DNA of 64,000 nucleotides from Sphingosinicella humi (GTDB lineage Bacteria; Pseudomonadota; Alphaproteobacteria; Sphingomonadales; Sphingomonadaceae), in assembly GCF_003129465.1 (NCBI RefSeq), contig NZ_QFFF01000001.1, positions 1,907,501-1,971,500 on the forward strand. Direction: 5' to 3'. A program made the translations under genes and the position numbers. This document shows, piece by piece, positions 43,145-52,611 of this stretch. The stretch's first letter is position 1. Each line of letters opens with the position of its first letter. The notes under the pieces are model-generated. The model was not told where the DNA came from. It was given only the letters and a program-made list of their open reading frames with translations, and made no database searches.

Positions 43145-44428
43145 TTAGCCGTCGCTGGCCCGCTCGATATCGGCGCCGACGGCCTGAAGCTTTTCCTCCA
43201 GCCGCTCATAGCCCCGGTCGAGATGATAGACGCGGCTGACCTGGGTCTCCCCCTCGGCGGCGAGTCCGGCGAGGACGAGGCTCATCGAGGCGCGAAGGTC
43301 CGTTGCCATCACCGGCGCGCCGATCAGCTTCTCGACGCCGCGCACCACGGCCGACCGACCCCGCACCTCGATATCGGCGCCCATGCGGGCGAGCTCGGGC
43401 ACGTGCATGTAGCGGTTCTCGAAGATCGTCTCGGTCAGCAGGCTGGTGCCGTCGGCGAGGCTCAGCATGGCCATGAACTGCGCCTGCATGTCGGTCGGAA
43501 AGGCGGGGTAGGGCGCCGTCGAGATCGACAGCGGCCGGAGCCGCCCATCGGCGCTCACCTTGATGCCGCCCGCCACGTCCTCGACGATGAGACCTGCGTC
43601 CTGAAGGCCGGTGAGGATCGACGGCATCGTCTCCTTGCGCGCGCCAACGAGCTCCAGCGATCCGCCGGTGATGGCGGCCGCGCAGGCATAGCTGCCCGCC
43701 TCGATCCGGTCCGGCATCACCGAATAGGTGGCGCCGTGCAGCTCCTCGACGCCCTGGATCGTGAGCGTGTCGGTGCGCAGGCCCTCGATCCGCGCGCCCA
43801 TCGCGATCAGGCACTTGGCGAGGTCGGTGATCTCCGGCTCGCGCGCGGCGTTCTCGATCACCGTCGCGCCCTTGGCGAGGACAGCGGCCATCAGCGCATT
43901 CTCGGTCGCGCCGACCGAGACAACCGGGAAGCTGATATGGCCGCCGGTAAGGCCGCCCTTGGGCGCAGTCGCCTTCACATAGCCTGCCGCCAGCTCGATA
44001 TGGGCGCCGAGCGCCTCCAGGGCCTTGAGGTGCAGGTCGATCGGCCGGTTCCCGATCGCGCAGCCGCCGGGCAGCGACACCGTCGCCTCGCCCGCCCGCG
44101 CCATCAACGGCCCGAGCACCAGGATCGAGGCGCGCATCTTGCGGACGATATCGTAGGGAGCCACCGTCGAGCTGATCGTCGCGGCCCTGAGGGTCATCAC
44201 CCGCCCGAACTCCTCCGGCTTGGAGCCTTCGACGGTGGTCGAGACGCCGAGCTGGTTGAGCAGATGCCCGAAGCTGTCGACGTCGGCGAGGCGCGGCAGG
44301 TTCCTCAGCGTCAGCGGCTCGTCGGTGAGCAGCGCGCAGGGGAGGAGGGTCAGCGCCGCGTTCTTGGCGCCCGATATGCAGACTTTGCCTTCAAGGCGCC
44401 TGCCGCCGCGAATGATGATGCGATCCAT
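43145..44428 (-). CDS. murA: UDP-N-acetylglucosamine 1-carboxyvinyltransferase
   Basis: A 427-residue enzyme that transfers enolpyruvate to UDP-GlcNAc, the first committed step of peptidoglycan synthesis, in the cytoplasm. [14 protein letters not shown] near the N-terminus is typical. The catalytic Cys123 is in [14 protein letters not shown], so the protein should be fosfomycin sensitive in principle. Length matches the family (about 420). The gene starts [16 protein letters not shown] and is divergent from phaC across about 130 bp. Confidence 0.97.
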   Translation of the reverse strand: MDRIIIRGGRRLEGKVCISGAKNAALTLLPCALLTDEPLTLRNLPRLADVDSFGHLLNQLGVSTTVEGSKPEEFGRVMTLRAATISSTVAPYDIVRKMRASILVLGPLMARAGEATVSLPGGCAIGNRPIDLHLKALEALGAHIELAAGYVKATAPKGGLTGGHISFPVVSVGATENALMAAVLAKGATVIENAAREPEITDLAKCLIAMGARIEGLRTDTLTIQGVEELHGATYSVMPDRIEAGSYACAAAITGGSLELVGARKETMPSILTGLQDAGLIVEDVAGGIKVSADGRLRPLSISTAPYPAFPTDMQAQFMAMLSLADGTSLLTETIFENRYMHVPELARMGADIEVRGRSAVVRGVEKLIGAPVMATDLRASMSLVLAGLAAEGETQVSRVYHLDRGYERLEEKLQAVGADIERASDG

Positions 44429-44561
44429 GCGGGGCTTCTAGAGTTTTGCCGGCCATGCGCAAGCGGAAGCGGCCAGGTTTGCGCGGAGGAGGAAATATTG
44501 GCGATTCCGTGTAAAAGCCATCAAAGCCGTCAAAATGCCGAAGCATTTGAGGAGCCCGAAC

Positions 44562-46346
44562 ATGGCCGACCCGGACGCCGATACCCGCCCCACGGCCGCG
44601 CCTTTTCCGAGCCTGGAGGAGCTGCAGCACTGGACCTGGGTGATGGGCCGGGCGCAGCAGCTGATGATGGAGCATGTCGCCCGGCAGTGGAGCGAGGCTC
44701 CGAAGACGGCTCCGGCGGCACCCGCGGCGACGCCGTCATGGCCCGGCATGAACCTGTTCGCCGATGCGGGGCGGATCGCCAAGGCGCAGGTCGACATGTG
44801 GACCGAAGGGCTCGGCATTTGGCAGCGCGCGCTGGGCGGCGATGGGGGCAAGTCCGAGATCGAGGAGAAGGCGGACAGGGACAAGCGCTTTTCGGCGCCC
44901 GAGTGGCGGGAGAATCCGCTCTTCGATATGATCCGGCAGAGCTACATCCTCATCTCCGACCGCCTGCTCGGCTCGGTCGAGGCGGTCGAGGGACTGGATG
45001 ACAAGGAGCGGGAGAAGCTGCGCTTCGCCACCCGCGCCTTCGTCGACGCGATGAGCCCGTCCAATTTCGCGCTCACCAATCCGCTGGTGCTGGAAAAGAC
45101 GCTGGAGACGCGCGGCGAGAACCTCCTCAAGGGTCTCGAGCACATGCTCGGCGACCTCTCCAGGGGGCAGCTCACCCACACCGATCCCAATGCCTTCGAG
45201 GTCGGCCGCAACATCGCGGTGACACCCGGCAAGGTCGTCAAGCAGACGGAGCTCTACCAGCTCATCCAATATGCGCCGACAACCAAGGAGGTGTTCGAAA
45301 CGCCGCTGGTCATCTTCCCGCCCTGGATCAACCGCTTCTACATTCTCGACCTCAACCCCAAGAAGAGCTTCATCCGCTGGGCCGTCGAACAGGGTCTCAC
45401 CGTTTTCATGGTTTCCTGGAAGTCGGCCGACGAAGACATGGCCGACGTGACGCTCGACGACTATGTCGCCGCCCAGACCGACGCCATCGACACGATCCGC
45501 GACCTGCTCGACGTGGAGGCGGTCCACGCGGTCGGCTATTGCGTCGCCGGCACCACGCTCGCCGCCACGCTGGCGCTGCTCGAGGCGCGCGGCGAGGCAG
45601 ACAAGGTCGCCAGCGCCACCTTCCTGACGGCGCAGGTCGATTTCGCGGAAGCGGGCGACCTGTCGCTGTTCGTCGGCGATGAGCAGATGCAGCTCATCGA
45701 GCAGCTTTCGGCCGACAAGGGCTATCTCGACGGCCGCTACATGGCCGCCACCTTCAACCTGCTGCGCGGCCGCGACCTCATCTGGAGCTATGTCACCAAC
45801 AATTACCTGATGGGGGAGGACTATACGCCCTTCGACCTGCTCCACTGGAATTCGGACACGACCAACCTGCCGGCCAAATGGCACCAGGCCTATCTGCGGG
45901 ACTTCTACCGGGAGAACCGGCTGGTCCGGCCGGGCGGGGTGGTTGTTGACGGCACGCCGATCAACATCGGCAAGGTGAAGACGCCGACCTACGTCCAGGC
46001 CGGCCGCGAGGACCATATCGCGCCGCCGCAAAGCGTCTGGAAAATCACCCATCATTTCCAAGGGCCGCTGCGCTTCGTGCTGGCCGGATCCGGCCATATC
46101 GCCGGGGTCGTCAATCCGCCCGAGGCGCAGAAATATCAATATTGGACCAACGACGAGAAGGCCGACACGCTCGAAGCGTTCATCGCCGGCGCCAATGAGA
46201 CCAAGGGGAGCTGGTGGCCCGACTGGATCGGCTGGATCGCCAATCTGTCGCCGGACAAGGCCTTCGCCATCGGCCCCCGCAAGCCGGGCAAGGGCAAGCT
46301 GAAGGCGATCGAAGATGCGCCGGGAAGTTATGTGAAGGCGCGCTAA
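44562..46346 (+). CDS. phaC: Class I poly(3-hydroxyalkanoate) synthase
   Basis: A 594-residue synthase that polymerises hydroxyacyl-CoA on PHA granules. The alpha/beta-hydrolase catalytic triad is visible: Cys327 in the PhaC box GYCVAGT, Asp484 in GREDHIAPP, His512 in GSGHIAG. The N-terminal Pha_N region (about 90-260) includes NPLVLEKTLETRGENLLKGL. ATG 44562 has GAGGAG at 7 bp; an upstream ATG at 44535 has no such site. A phasin gene lies 0.6 kb downstream, forming a local PHA storage segment. Confidence 0.95.
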   Translation: MADPDADTRPTAAPFPSLEELQHWTWVMGRAQQLMMEHVARQWSEAPKTAPAAPAATPSWPGMNLFADAGRIAKAQVDMWTEGLGIWQRALGGDGGKSEIEEKADRDKRFSAPEWRENPLFDMIRQSYILISDRLLGSVEAVEGLDDKEREKLRFATRAFVDAMSPSNFALTNPLVLEKTLETRGENLLKGLEHMLGDLSRGQLTHTDPNAFEVGRNIAVTPGKVVKQTELYQLIQYAPTTKEVFETPLVIFPPWINRFYILDLNPKKSFIRWAVEQGLTVFMVSWKSADEDMADVTLDDYVAAQTDAIDTIRDLLDVEAVHAVGYCVAGTTLAATLALLEARGEADKVASATFLTAQVDFAEAGDLSLFVGDEQMQLIEQLSADKGYLDGRYMAATFNLLRGRDLIWSYVTNNYLMGEDYTPFDLLHWNSDTTNLPAKWHQAYLRDFYRENRLVRPGGVVVDGTPINIGKVKTPTYVQAGREDHIAPPQSVWKITHHFQGPLRFVLAGSGHIAGVVNPPEAQKYQYWTNDEKADTLEAFIAGANETKGSWWPDWIGWIANLSPDKAFAIGPRKPGKGKLKAIEDAPGSYVKAR

Positions 46347-46393
46347 GTCGATGGAAGCATGGTATAAGAGGGCGTCCGTAGGAGACGCTTTTG

Positions 46394-46846
46394 ATGGGCT
46401 GGACGGCCCCACTCGCGCTGTTGGTCCTGCTCCTCACGGCCGGCGAGGCGGCCGCCGGCACGCGCGGCGAGGATGCGCCCGAATGCGCTGCGCTTCGTGA
46501 GGCGATCCTGGGTCATCGCCTGACCCCCCAGAGCTTCGAAACCTTCTGGTCCATCGCGACTTATCGGGAGGCGAAGAATCTCGAAATCCTCCCCGGATAC
46601 CCCCATTGCACGAAGACCGACGAAGCGGTGTCGACACTCGGCGCGGATGCCGAAACGGGTGTGCGCCTGCTCGCGGGCGGGATGACCCCGGCCGATTACA
46701 TCGTCACCGGCTGGGTGATCGTCACCGCCTACGATCCCTCTCGGTCAGGCCTCCGTGACGCGGCGGAGGAATCGCCCAGCGCACAGGCGAACATCGCCTT
46801 CGTCAAAGAACGACGGGGCAGGGTCCGGCGCATGTTCCGTCGCTGA
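46394..46846 (+). CDS. Exported hypothetical protein, 150 residues
   Basis: Signal peptide MGWTAPLALLVLLLTAGEAAAG, then a soluble domain with two Cys (PECAALREAIL and GYPHCTKTD) and PADYIVTGWVIVTAYDPS. GGAGA lies 8 bp before ATG 46394. It sits between phaC and the phasin gene, but its export signal argues against a role on cytoplasmic PHA granules. No family recognised. Confidence 0.75.
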   Translation: MGWTAPLALLVLLLTAGEAAAGTRGEDAPECAALREAILGHRLTPQSFETFWSIATYREAKNLEILPGYPHCTKTDEAVSTLGADAETGVRLLAGGMTPADYIVTGWVIVTAYDPSRSGLRDAAEESPSAQANIAFVKERRGRVRRMFRR

Positions 46847-46891
46847 ACGCGACTGTTTGTGACGATTATGTTGCATCGCACAATTTTTATC

Positions 46892-46929
46892 TTGCAATGC
46901 GGATCGGATCCCTTATTTGTGCATTGCAA
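46892..46929. promoter_or_regulatory. Inverted repeat TTGCAATGC / GCATTGCAA upstream of the phasin gene (candidate PhaR operator)
   Basis: TTGCAATGC at 46892-46900 and its exact reverse complement GCATTGCAA at 46921-46929 are separated by 20 bp, and a third related motif TTGCATCGCA lies at 46871-46880. PhaR-type repressors of PHA genes recognise TGC-rich sites, and this AT-rich island lies 38 bp before the phasin start. The regulator itself is not in the window. Confidence 0.5.
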
Positions 46930-46966
46930 CATAGACCCGCAGTGCATCGAAAGAGGGATCAGGACC

Positions 46967-47452
46967 GTGACCAAGGAAACCAACGCCAAGACCGCCGACG
47001 CCGCCAACAAGGCCGCCGAGACCGGCAATGCCGCCGCGGACCGCTTCCAGGCCGCCCTCGGCGAGGCCAATGAGCGCACCAAGGTGGCCGTCGAGAAGTC
47101 GACCCGCCTGTTCGAGGAGGCGACCGAGCTGACCAAGGGCAATGTCGAGGCGTTCGTCGCCTCTTCGAAGATCGCCGCCAAGGGCGTCGAGACCCTCGGC
47201 CAGGAAGCCGCCGAATATGGCCGCAAGAGCTTTGAGGAAGCGTCGGCCGCTCTCAAGAGCTTCGCCGAGGTCAAGTCGCCGACCGACTTCTTCAAGCTGC
47301 AGAGCGACTATGCCCGCTCCGCTTTCGACAGCCTCGTCACCGAGAGCTCGAAGCTGAGCGAGGCCGTGATCAAGCTCGCCGGCGAAGTCGCGGAGCCGAT
47401 CACCAACCGCTACACGGTTGCGGCCGAGCGGGTGAAGACGCTCGCTCTCTAA
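46967..47452 (+). CDS. Phasin family protein
   Basis: A 161-residue amphipathic helical protein ([20 protein letters not shown]) with the phasin_2 pattern: [40 protein letters not shown], and [18 protein letters not shown]. Phasins coat PHA granules. GTG 46967 with AGGA/GAGGG upstream is chosen because the frame upstream to 46859 runs through an AT-rich promoter with a TGC-type inverted repeat. A strong terminator follows. Confidence 0.92.
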   Translation: MTKETNAKTADAANKAAETGNAAADRFQAALGEANERTKVAVEKSTRLFEEATELTKGNVEAFVASSKIAAKGVETLGQEAAEYGRKSFEEASAALKSFAEVKSPTDFFKLQSDYARSAFDSLVTESSKLSEAVIKLAGEVAEPITNRYTVAAERVKTLAL

Positions 47453-47481
47453 ATCACTCCCGACCCCCTAGGGAGACCGAG

Positions 47482-47516
47482 GGGCGGCCGCTTCCCAGCG
47501 AAGCGGCCGCCCTTTT
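47482..47516 (+). terminator. Intrinsic terminator of the phasin gene
   Basis: A perfect 12-bp stem (47482-47493 with 47501-47512), 7-nt loop, then TTTT. Confidence 0.85.
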
Positions 47517-47646
47517 CGCGTGCGCTGGAACCTCGACCGGCCGTCCCGATTTATCGCCCTGTCGGCTGTGGCTGGTCTTGCCCCGTGCCGGCCGAATGCC
47601 ATATTTTGATGTTGTGATGATTAGGCACGATTCCCAAATTCTGGCG

Positions 47647-47973
47647 ATGAGCGACGATCGCACGGGCCACGACGAAGGCACCGGCCTCGGCGTCGCGACC
47701 CGCACCCGCACCCGCACCAAGACTCCGTCGCCCTACAAGGTGCTGATGCTGAACGACGACTATACGCCGATGGAGTTCGTCGTCCTCGTCCTGCAGCGCT
47801 TCTTCCGCATGGACATAGAGGACGCGACCCGCGTGATGCTCCACGTGCACCAGCGCGGCGTCGGCGTCTGCGGCATCTTCAGCTACGAGGTGGCGGAGAC
47901 CAAGGTCGCCCAGGTCATCGACTTCGCCCGCGAGAACCAGCACCCTCTCCAGTGCACCTTGGAGAAGGCCTGA
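47647..47973 (+). CDS. clpS: ATP-dependent Clp protease adaptor ClpS
   Basis: A 108-residue adaptor that delivers N-degron substrates to ClpAP. The core [20 protein letters not shown] and [20 protein letters not shown] hold the Asp and His residues that bind the N-terminal residue. ATG 47647 ([11 protein letters not shown]) fits the usual disordered N-terminal extension; ATGs further up (47617) are possible. clpA, often adjacent, is not here. Confidence 0.93.
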   Translation: MSDDRTGHDEGTGLGVATRTRTRTKTPSPYKVLMLNDDYTPMEFVVLVLQRFFRMDIEDATRVMLHVHQRGVGVCGIFSYEVAETKVAQVIDFARENQHPLQCTLEKA

Positions 47974-48009
47974 AGTATCGCTTCCACGCGGCGGCGCGTG
48001 GCGCCAGTC

Positions 48010-48408
48010 TCATTCGCCGTCCACCAGTGCCTTCACCGCCTTCATCGCCACCCCGATGATCGGGAAGATGGGGATGAATCCGCCGCAGCTACTCTGGCGT
48101 CCGACGGGGGAGCACTCGTCCTTCATGTTTGCGGTCTCGACGGCCGACATCGCTTCGCCGGAGATCCGATCGCCCGGCAGCGGCTCGACCGGAAGAGGGA
48201 GACGGCTGGGGTCGGGCGCGCCGGTCGGGCGGCCGCAGACGACGATCTCGTCGGTGTCTTCGCTCTTGGGGCAATCGAGTTCCGCCAAGGGCACGAAAGC
48301 GCCGCGATAATTGGCCATCGCCTGCTCGGCCGTGAGGGGTTGTGCGGGCGCGGCGACGGCGGACATTGCCCCCCAGATCAGCACCCCCATCAATCTCGAC
48401 TTTGCCAA
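48010..48408 (-). CDS. Exported hypothetical protein with DEIVVCG motif, 132 residues
   Basis: Signal peptide MAKSRLMGVLIWGAMSAVAAPAQ, then DCPKSEDTDEIVVCGRP, a motif seen in many small sphingomonad exported proteins, and a C-terminal Cys pair and hydrophobic end (CGGFIPIFPIIGVAMKAV). It is divergent from glpX with 50 bp between the starts. No function known. Confidence 0.75.
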   Translation of the reverse strand: MAKSRLMGVLIWGAMSAVAAPAQPLTAEQAMANYRGAFVPLAELDCPKSEDTDEIVVCGRPTGAPDPSRLPLPVEPLPGDRISGEAMSAVETANMKDECSPVGRQSSCGGFIPIFPIIGVAMKAVKALVDGE

Positions 48409-48458
48409 GGGCCTCGCCTATCGCTGCGGCAAACGCTTCAAACAGGGTGACAGAAAAA

Positions 48459-49445
48459 ATGGTGACTGCAAGTCATGTGCTCGACCGCGTCCTCGTGCTG
48501 GAGATGGTGCGGGTTACGGAGGCCGCAGCGGTGGCGGCGTCGAAGCTCATCGGCCGCGGCAACGAAAAGGCCGCCGACGCCGCCGCCGTCGAGGCCATGC
48601 GCGAGGCGCTGAACCAGCTCGATTTCGACGGTACGGTCGTCATCGGCGAGGGTGAGCGGGACGAAGCGCCGATGCTCTATATCGGCGAGAAAGTGGGCCG
48701 CGTGGATTGCAACGGGCCCAAGATCGCCATCGCCCTCGATCCCCTGGAAGGCACGACCATCACCGCCAAGGCCGGGCCCAACGCACTCGCCGTCCTCGCC
48801 ATCGCCGAAGAGGGATGCCTGCTCAATGCGCCGGACGTCTATATGGACAAGCTCGCCATCGGCCCGGGCTATCCGGAAGGGACGATCGACCTCGCCAAGT
48901 CGCCGACCGAGAATATCCGCGCCATCGCCAAGGCGAAGGGCGTCGAGCCGTCCGACATCATCGCCTGCGTCCTCGATCGTCCGCGCCACGAAGCGTTGAT
49001 CGCGGAGCTGAGGGCGCTGGGTTGCGGCATCCAACTCATCCCAGACGGCGACGTCGCGGGCGTGATCGCGGTGACCGATCCCGACACCACCATCGACGTC
49101 TATATGGGGCAGGGCGGCGCGCCCGAGGGCGTGCTGGCGGCGGCGGCGCTGCGCTGCGTCGGCGGCCAGTTTCAGGGGCGGCTGGTCTTCCGCAACGACG
49201 ACGAGCGCGGCCGCGCCGCCAAGTGGGGCGTTGAGGACCTCGATCGCATCTATCATCTCCACGATCTCGCCAAGGGCGACGTGATCTTCGCCGCCACCGG
49301 CGTCACCGACGGGTCGCTGCTGGAAGGCGTGAAGCGGCGCAAGAGCTGCATCACCACCGAAAGCGTCGTGATGCGGGCCAGCACCGGCACGGTGCGCTGG
49401 GTGAAGGGCGAGCATCGGTACGATCACGCGCCGGGCGGCCGCTGA
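48459..49445 (+). CDS. glpX: Class II fructose-1,6-bisphosphatase
   Basis: A 328-residue GlpX-type phosphatase of gluconeogenesis. GTVVIGEGERDEAPMLYIGE and the metal-binding IALDPLEGTTITAK (about 90) are canonical, as are GGAPEGVLAAAALRC and GVTDGSLLEGV. ATG 48459 gives the expected N-terminus (SHVLDRVLVLEMVRVTEAAA). The ribosome site is weak (AGGGTGA, about 10 bp). Confidence 0.96.
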   Translation: MVTASHVLDRVLVLEMVRVTEAAAVAASKLIGRGNEKAADAAAVEAMREALNQLDFDGTVVIGEGERDEAPMLYIGEKVGRVDCNGPKIAIALDPLEGTTITAKAGPNALAVLAIAEEGCLLNAPDVYMDKLAIGPGYPEGTIDLAKSPTENIRAIAKAKGVEPSDIIACVLDRPRHEALIAELRALGCGIQLIPDGDVAGVIAVTDPDTTIDVYMGQGGAPEGVLAAAALRCVGGQFQGRLVFRNDDERGRAAKWGVEDLDRIYHLHDLAKGDVIFAATGVTDGSLLEGVKRRKSCITTESVVMRASTGTVRWVKGEHRYDHAPGGR

Positions 49446-49448
49446 TGC

Positions 49449-50312
49449 CTAGCGGAAGGCAAAGGGGTCGGCGCGAAGGGCGATGCGCACCGGCAGGTCG
49501 GCGACGATGTCGCCGTCGGCCTGCAGAGGGAACGGCGCGTCGGCCTCGGCGCTGAGTTCGGTGCAGGTGAAGGCCAGGGCCCCGGCCCCGTCGCCGACGG
49601 GCTTCCCGCGCAGCAACGCCCACAGGAAGCGGGCGTAGTCGCGGCGGCGGGCGCGCCGAAGGGCGACGACGTGGAGCAATCGCGCGGTGCGGCAGGCTTG
49701 GGGCGCGAAGCTCCACGGGCCGGCATAATAGCGGCCCTTGGCGACGTAGAAGGCTTCGCAGCGTATCTCGCGGCCGTCGCAAATCAGCCGGATCGACGGC
49801 TGCTGCCAACGGAGCAGCACGCCGAGGAAGGCGGCGCCATAGGCGAGCCTGCCGAGACGGCGCTTGAGCGCGGGCGTGACCGCGGCCACGGCGCGGCTGT
49901 CCGGTCCGGCGCTGGCGCAGGCGAGAAACAGCGTGTCGTTTATCTCGGCGGCATAATGGAGGCAGGCGGCCTCACCGCTAAGGGCCCTGGCGGCATAGCG
50001 CGCCGGTTCCGTCGGCGCGGCGAACTCCCGGTGGAGGAGATTGACGGTGCCGCCCGGATAGACGCTCAACGGCAGCGGCCGGCCGCTTCGGGCAATGGCC
50101 AAGGCGACATGACGGGCCGTGCCATCGCCGCCGATGGCGCAGACATGGCTCGCTTGCTTGTCGATGGAAAGGGTGAGGCCCGGCGCGCTTTCGGACAGGA
50201 TGACCTGGGCGCCGCCAGCCTCGAAGCCGAGACGAAGCGCATCCAGCCGCTTGGCGCAATGCCGCCCCGCCGTCGGATTGTAAATCAGCTGGACGATCCC
50301 GCCTGGCGCCAT
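49449..50312 (-). CDS. Diacylglycerol/lipid kinase family protein
   Basis: A 287-residue DAGK-catalytic-domain protein. It opens VQLIYNPTAGRHCAKRLDAL, and the nucleotide site GGDGT is at residues 61-65, with YPGGTVNLL following. Family members phosphorylate diacylglycerol, sphingosine or undecaprenol-type lipids; the substrate is open, and sphingolipid-making sphingomonads make a ceramide/sphingoid link conceivable. GGAG precedes ATG 50312. It is convergent with glpX and divergent from recJ. Confidence 0.87.
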   Translation of the reverse strand: MAPGGIVQLIYNPTAGRHCAKRLDALRLGFEAGGAQVILSESAPGLTLSIDKQASHVCAIGGDGTARHVALAIARSGRPLPLSVYPGGTVNLLHREFAAPTEPARYAARALSGEAACLHYAAEINDTLFLACASAGPDSRAVAAVTPALKRRLGRLAYGAAFLGVLLRWQQPSIRLICDGREIRCEAFYVAKGRYYAGPWSFAPQACRTARLLHVVALRRARRRDYARFLWALLRGKPVGDGAGALAFTCTELSAEADAPFPLQADGDIVADLPVRIALRADPFAFR

Positions 50313-50373
50313 GCGTCGCTCCTTCGAGCGGCCGCTATCATGGCTGGAGTAACAGCGCGTTAAAGGCCTTTTC

Positions 50374-50382
50374 TGTGGATAA
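50374..50382 (-). promoter_or_regulatory. Consensus DnaA box upstream of recJ
   Basis: TGTGGATAA on the plus strand (TTATCCACA on the minus), 42 bp before the recJ start in the divergent promoter region. Second of three perfect copies in the window. Confidence 0.4.
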
Positions 50383-50424
50383 GCGGGGCAAGCCCTTCGA
50401 CAGGCCGGGATCGAAGAGGTTAGG

Positions 50425-52227
50425 GTGGCGGGCGTGAACCTCCACCGACCTTCCTCCGACTTCGCCCATGTCTGCGGCATTTCGCGCTCGATCCTCGGGC
50501 AGCCCTGGCGATGGCGCGGGGCGGCGGCGGGCGAGGCGGATGCCGCGTTCGTGCCGGACGACCTGGTCGACCAGCTGTTGATGGCGCGCGGGGTGACGCG
50601 CGAGGAGCTGGAGCGGCATCGCGCGCCAACCTTGCGCAGCTTCATGCCGGACCCGTCAGTCTTCCGCGACATGGACCGTGCGGCCGAGCGGCTGGCCGAC
50701 GCGGTCGAGGGGCGGGAGTCCGTCACCATCTTCGGCGACTATGATGTCGACGGCGCCACCTCCGCGGCGCTGCTCATCCGCCTGTTGCGGACGCTCGGCT
50801 GTGAGCCCCAAGCCTATATCCCCGATCGGCTGATGGAGGGGTATGGGCCCTCCGGCGAGGCGCTGGTGCGGATCGCCGAGGGCGGGGCGAAGCTGATCGT
50901 CACCGTCGATTGCGGTGCCCAGGCCTTCGAGGCGCTGGAGATGGCGCGAACGGCCGGCGTGGATGTCGTCGTCGTCGATCACCACAAATGCGCGAGCGCG
51001 CTCCCCGTCGCCCATGCACTGGTCAACCCCAACCGCCTCGATGAGAGCCAGGAGGGCGCCGTCCACGGCCACCTTGCGGCCGTCGGCATGGCCTTCCTCC
51101 TCGGCGCGGCGCTGGTTCGCGAGCTTCGCCGCCGAGAGTTCTTCGCGGGCCGGGACGAGCCACGGCTGATCGATCTGCTCGACATCGTCGCGCTCGGCAC
51201 GGTCGCTGACGTGGCGCAACTCAAGGGGCTCAACCGGGCCTTCGTGACCCAGGGGCTGAAGGTGATGGCGGGACGGCGCAACATCGGCCTCGCCGCGCTG
51301 ATCGACGCCTCTCGCCTCACCCGGGCGCCCACGGCCACCGATCTGGGTTGGGCGCTGGGGCCGCGCATCAATGCCGGGGGCCGGGTCGGCAAATCCGACC
51401 TTGGCGTCCGTCTGCTCACCACCGAGGATCCGGCGGAAGCCCGCGAGATTGCCGCCGAGCTGGAACGGTTGAACGAAGAACGACGGGCGATCGAGACGCT
51501 CGTGCTCGAGGCGGCCGAGGGTCTGTGCAAGGGCCAGGGCAACCGCGCCGTTGCCCTCGTCGCGGGCGAAGGCTGGCACCCCGGCGTGATCGGCATCGTC
51601 GCCGGGCGATTGAAGGAGAAGCTTGGCCGCCCCGCGATCGTCGTGGCGCTGGACGGCGACGGTATCGGCAAGGGCTCGGGCCGCTCCGTCGCCGGCGTCG
51701 ATCTCGGCGCGGCGGTGCTGGCGGCGAAGGACAGCGGCCTCCTCATCGCGGGCGGTGGGCATGCGATGGCGGCGGGGCTCACCGTTGCCCGCGACCGGAT
51801 CGAGGCGCTTACCGATTTTCTCGATGAGCGCCTGGCCGACGGCGTCGCCCAGAGCCGCGATGGCCGCGCCTTGCTGCTTGACGCCGTGCTCGCGCCGGGC
51901 GGCGTCTGTCCCGATCTGTGCGACGCGCTCGAGGCGGGCGGACCCTATGGCGCCGGCTGGCCGGCTCCGCGCGTCGCCGCGGGCCCGGTGCGCATCGTCA
52001 AGGCGGACGTGGTCGGGAGCGGTCATCTCCGCCTGATCGTCTCGGGCGACGACGGCCGACGCATCAAGGCGATCGCCTTTCGCATGGCGGACAGCCAGCT
52101 CGGCCAGGTGCTGCTCGCCGCTCCATCCCACCGGAAGCTCTGGATCGCCGGACGGGTGAAGCGCGACGACTGGGGCGACCGGCCGTCCGCCGAACTTCAT
52201 CTGGAAGACGCCGCTTTCGCCGACTGA
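50425..52227 (+). CDS. recJ: Single-stranded-DNA-specific exonuclease RecJ
   Basis: A 600-residue 5'-3' ssDNA exonuclease used in recombination and mismatch repair. The DHH-family motifs are visible: FGDYDVDGATSAALL (motif I), VTVDCG, VVDHHKC, and later GPRINAGGRVGKSDLGVRLL plus GGGHAMAAGLT in the DHHA1 domain. The C-terminal OB fold follows. GTG 50425 has AGAGG close upstream. A consensus DnaA box lies in its promoter region. Its stop is 50 bp before the tRNA-Glu gene. Confidence 0.95.
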   Translation: MAGVNLHRPSSDFAHVCGISRSILGQPWRWRGAAAGEADAAFVPDDLVDQLLMARGVTREELERHRAPTLRSFMPDPSVFRDMDRAAERLADAVEGRESVTIFGDYDVDGATSAALLIRLLRTLGCEPQAYIPDRLMEGYGPSGEALVRIAEGGAKLIVTVDCGAQAFEALEMARTAGVDVVVVDHHKCASALPVAHALVNPNRLDESQEGAVHGHLAAVGMAFLLGAALVRELRRREFFAGRDEPRLIDLLDIVALGTVADVAQLKGLNRAFVTQGLKVMAGRRNIGLAALIDASRLTRAPTATDLGWALGPRINAGGRVGKSDLGVRLLTTEDPAEAREIAAELERLNEERRAIETLVLEAAEGLCKGQGNRAVALVAGEGWHPGVIGIVAGRLKEKLGRPAIVVALDGDGIGKGSGRSVAGVDLGAAVLAAKDSGLLIAGGGHAMAAGLTVARDRIEALTDFLDERLADGVAQSRDGRALLLDAVLAPGGVCPDLCDALEAGGPYGAGWPAPRVAAGPVRIVKADVVGSGHLRLIVSGDDGRRIKAIAFRMADSQLGQVLLAAPSHRKLWIAGRVKRDDWGDRPSAELHLEDAAFAD

Positions 52228-52277
52228 GCCGCTTGACCGGCGCGGAACGCTCGCCTAAGTCCGCCCGCGCCGGCAAC

Positions 52278-52353
52278 GGCCCCATCGTCTAGCGGTCTAG
52301 GACGTCGCCCTTTCACGGCGAAAACACGGGTTCGAGTCCCGTTGGGGTCACCA
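52278..52353 (+). tRNA. tRNA-Glu (anticodon TTC)
   Basis: A 76-nt cloverleaf starting GGCCCCATCGTCTAGCGGTC with acceptor partner TGGGGTC, discriminator A and encoded CCA at 52351-52353. The anticodon TTC is at 52312-52314 in the loop CTTTCAC; the T arm reads GGGTTCGAGTCCC. The GTCTAGCGG D arm is typical of tRNA-Glu. It is the only tRNA I see in the window. Confidence 0.97.
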
Positions 52354-52611
52354 TATTCTGTCACGGCGGCAAGTGGCTGCGGGTTGACTTTTTGCGCTGC
52401 AGCATCCACTTGCACCTCCAGCGAAGCATCATGCAGCGTGAACAGGCGGTCGTCCGCCCCGGCTCTGCTTCGTGGATTTCCAGGCTTTCCCTTTTCACGC
52501 GGGTCGGCACCGGGTCCCATCAAAGTAATATTTTGATGGTGCCTATAACCCGCCGCGTTTCCGTGCGCCTTTCGGCCGCGCGAGCGCCGCTCATGAGTGA
52601 GTTTCAATCCC

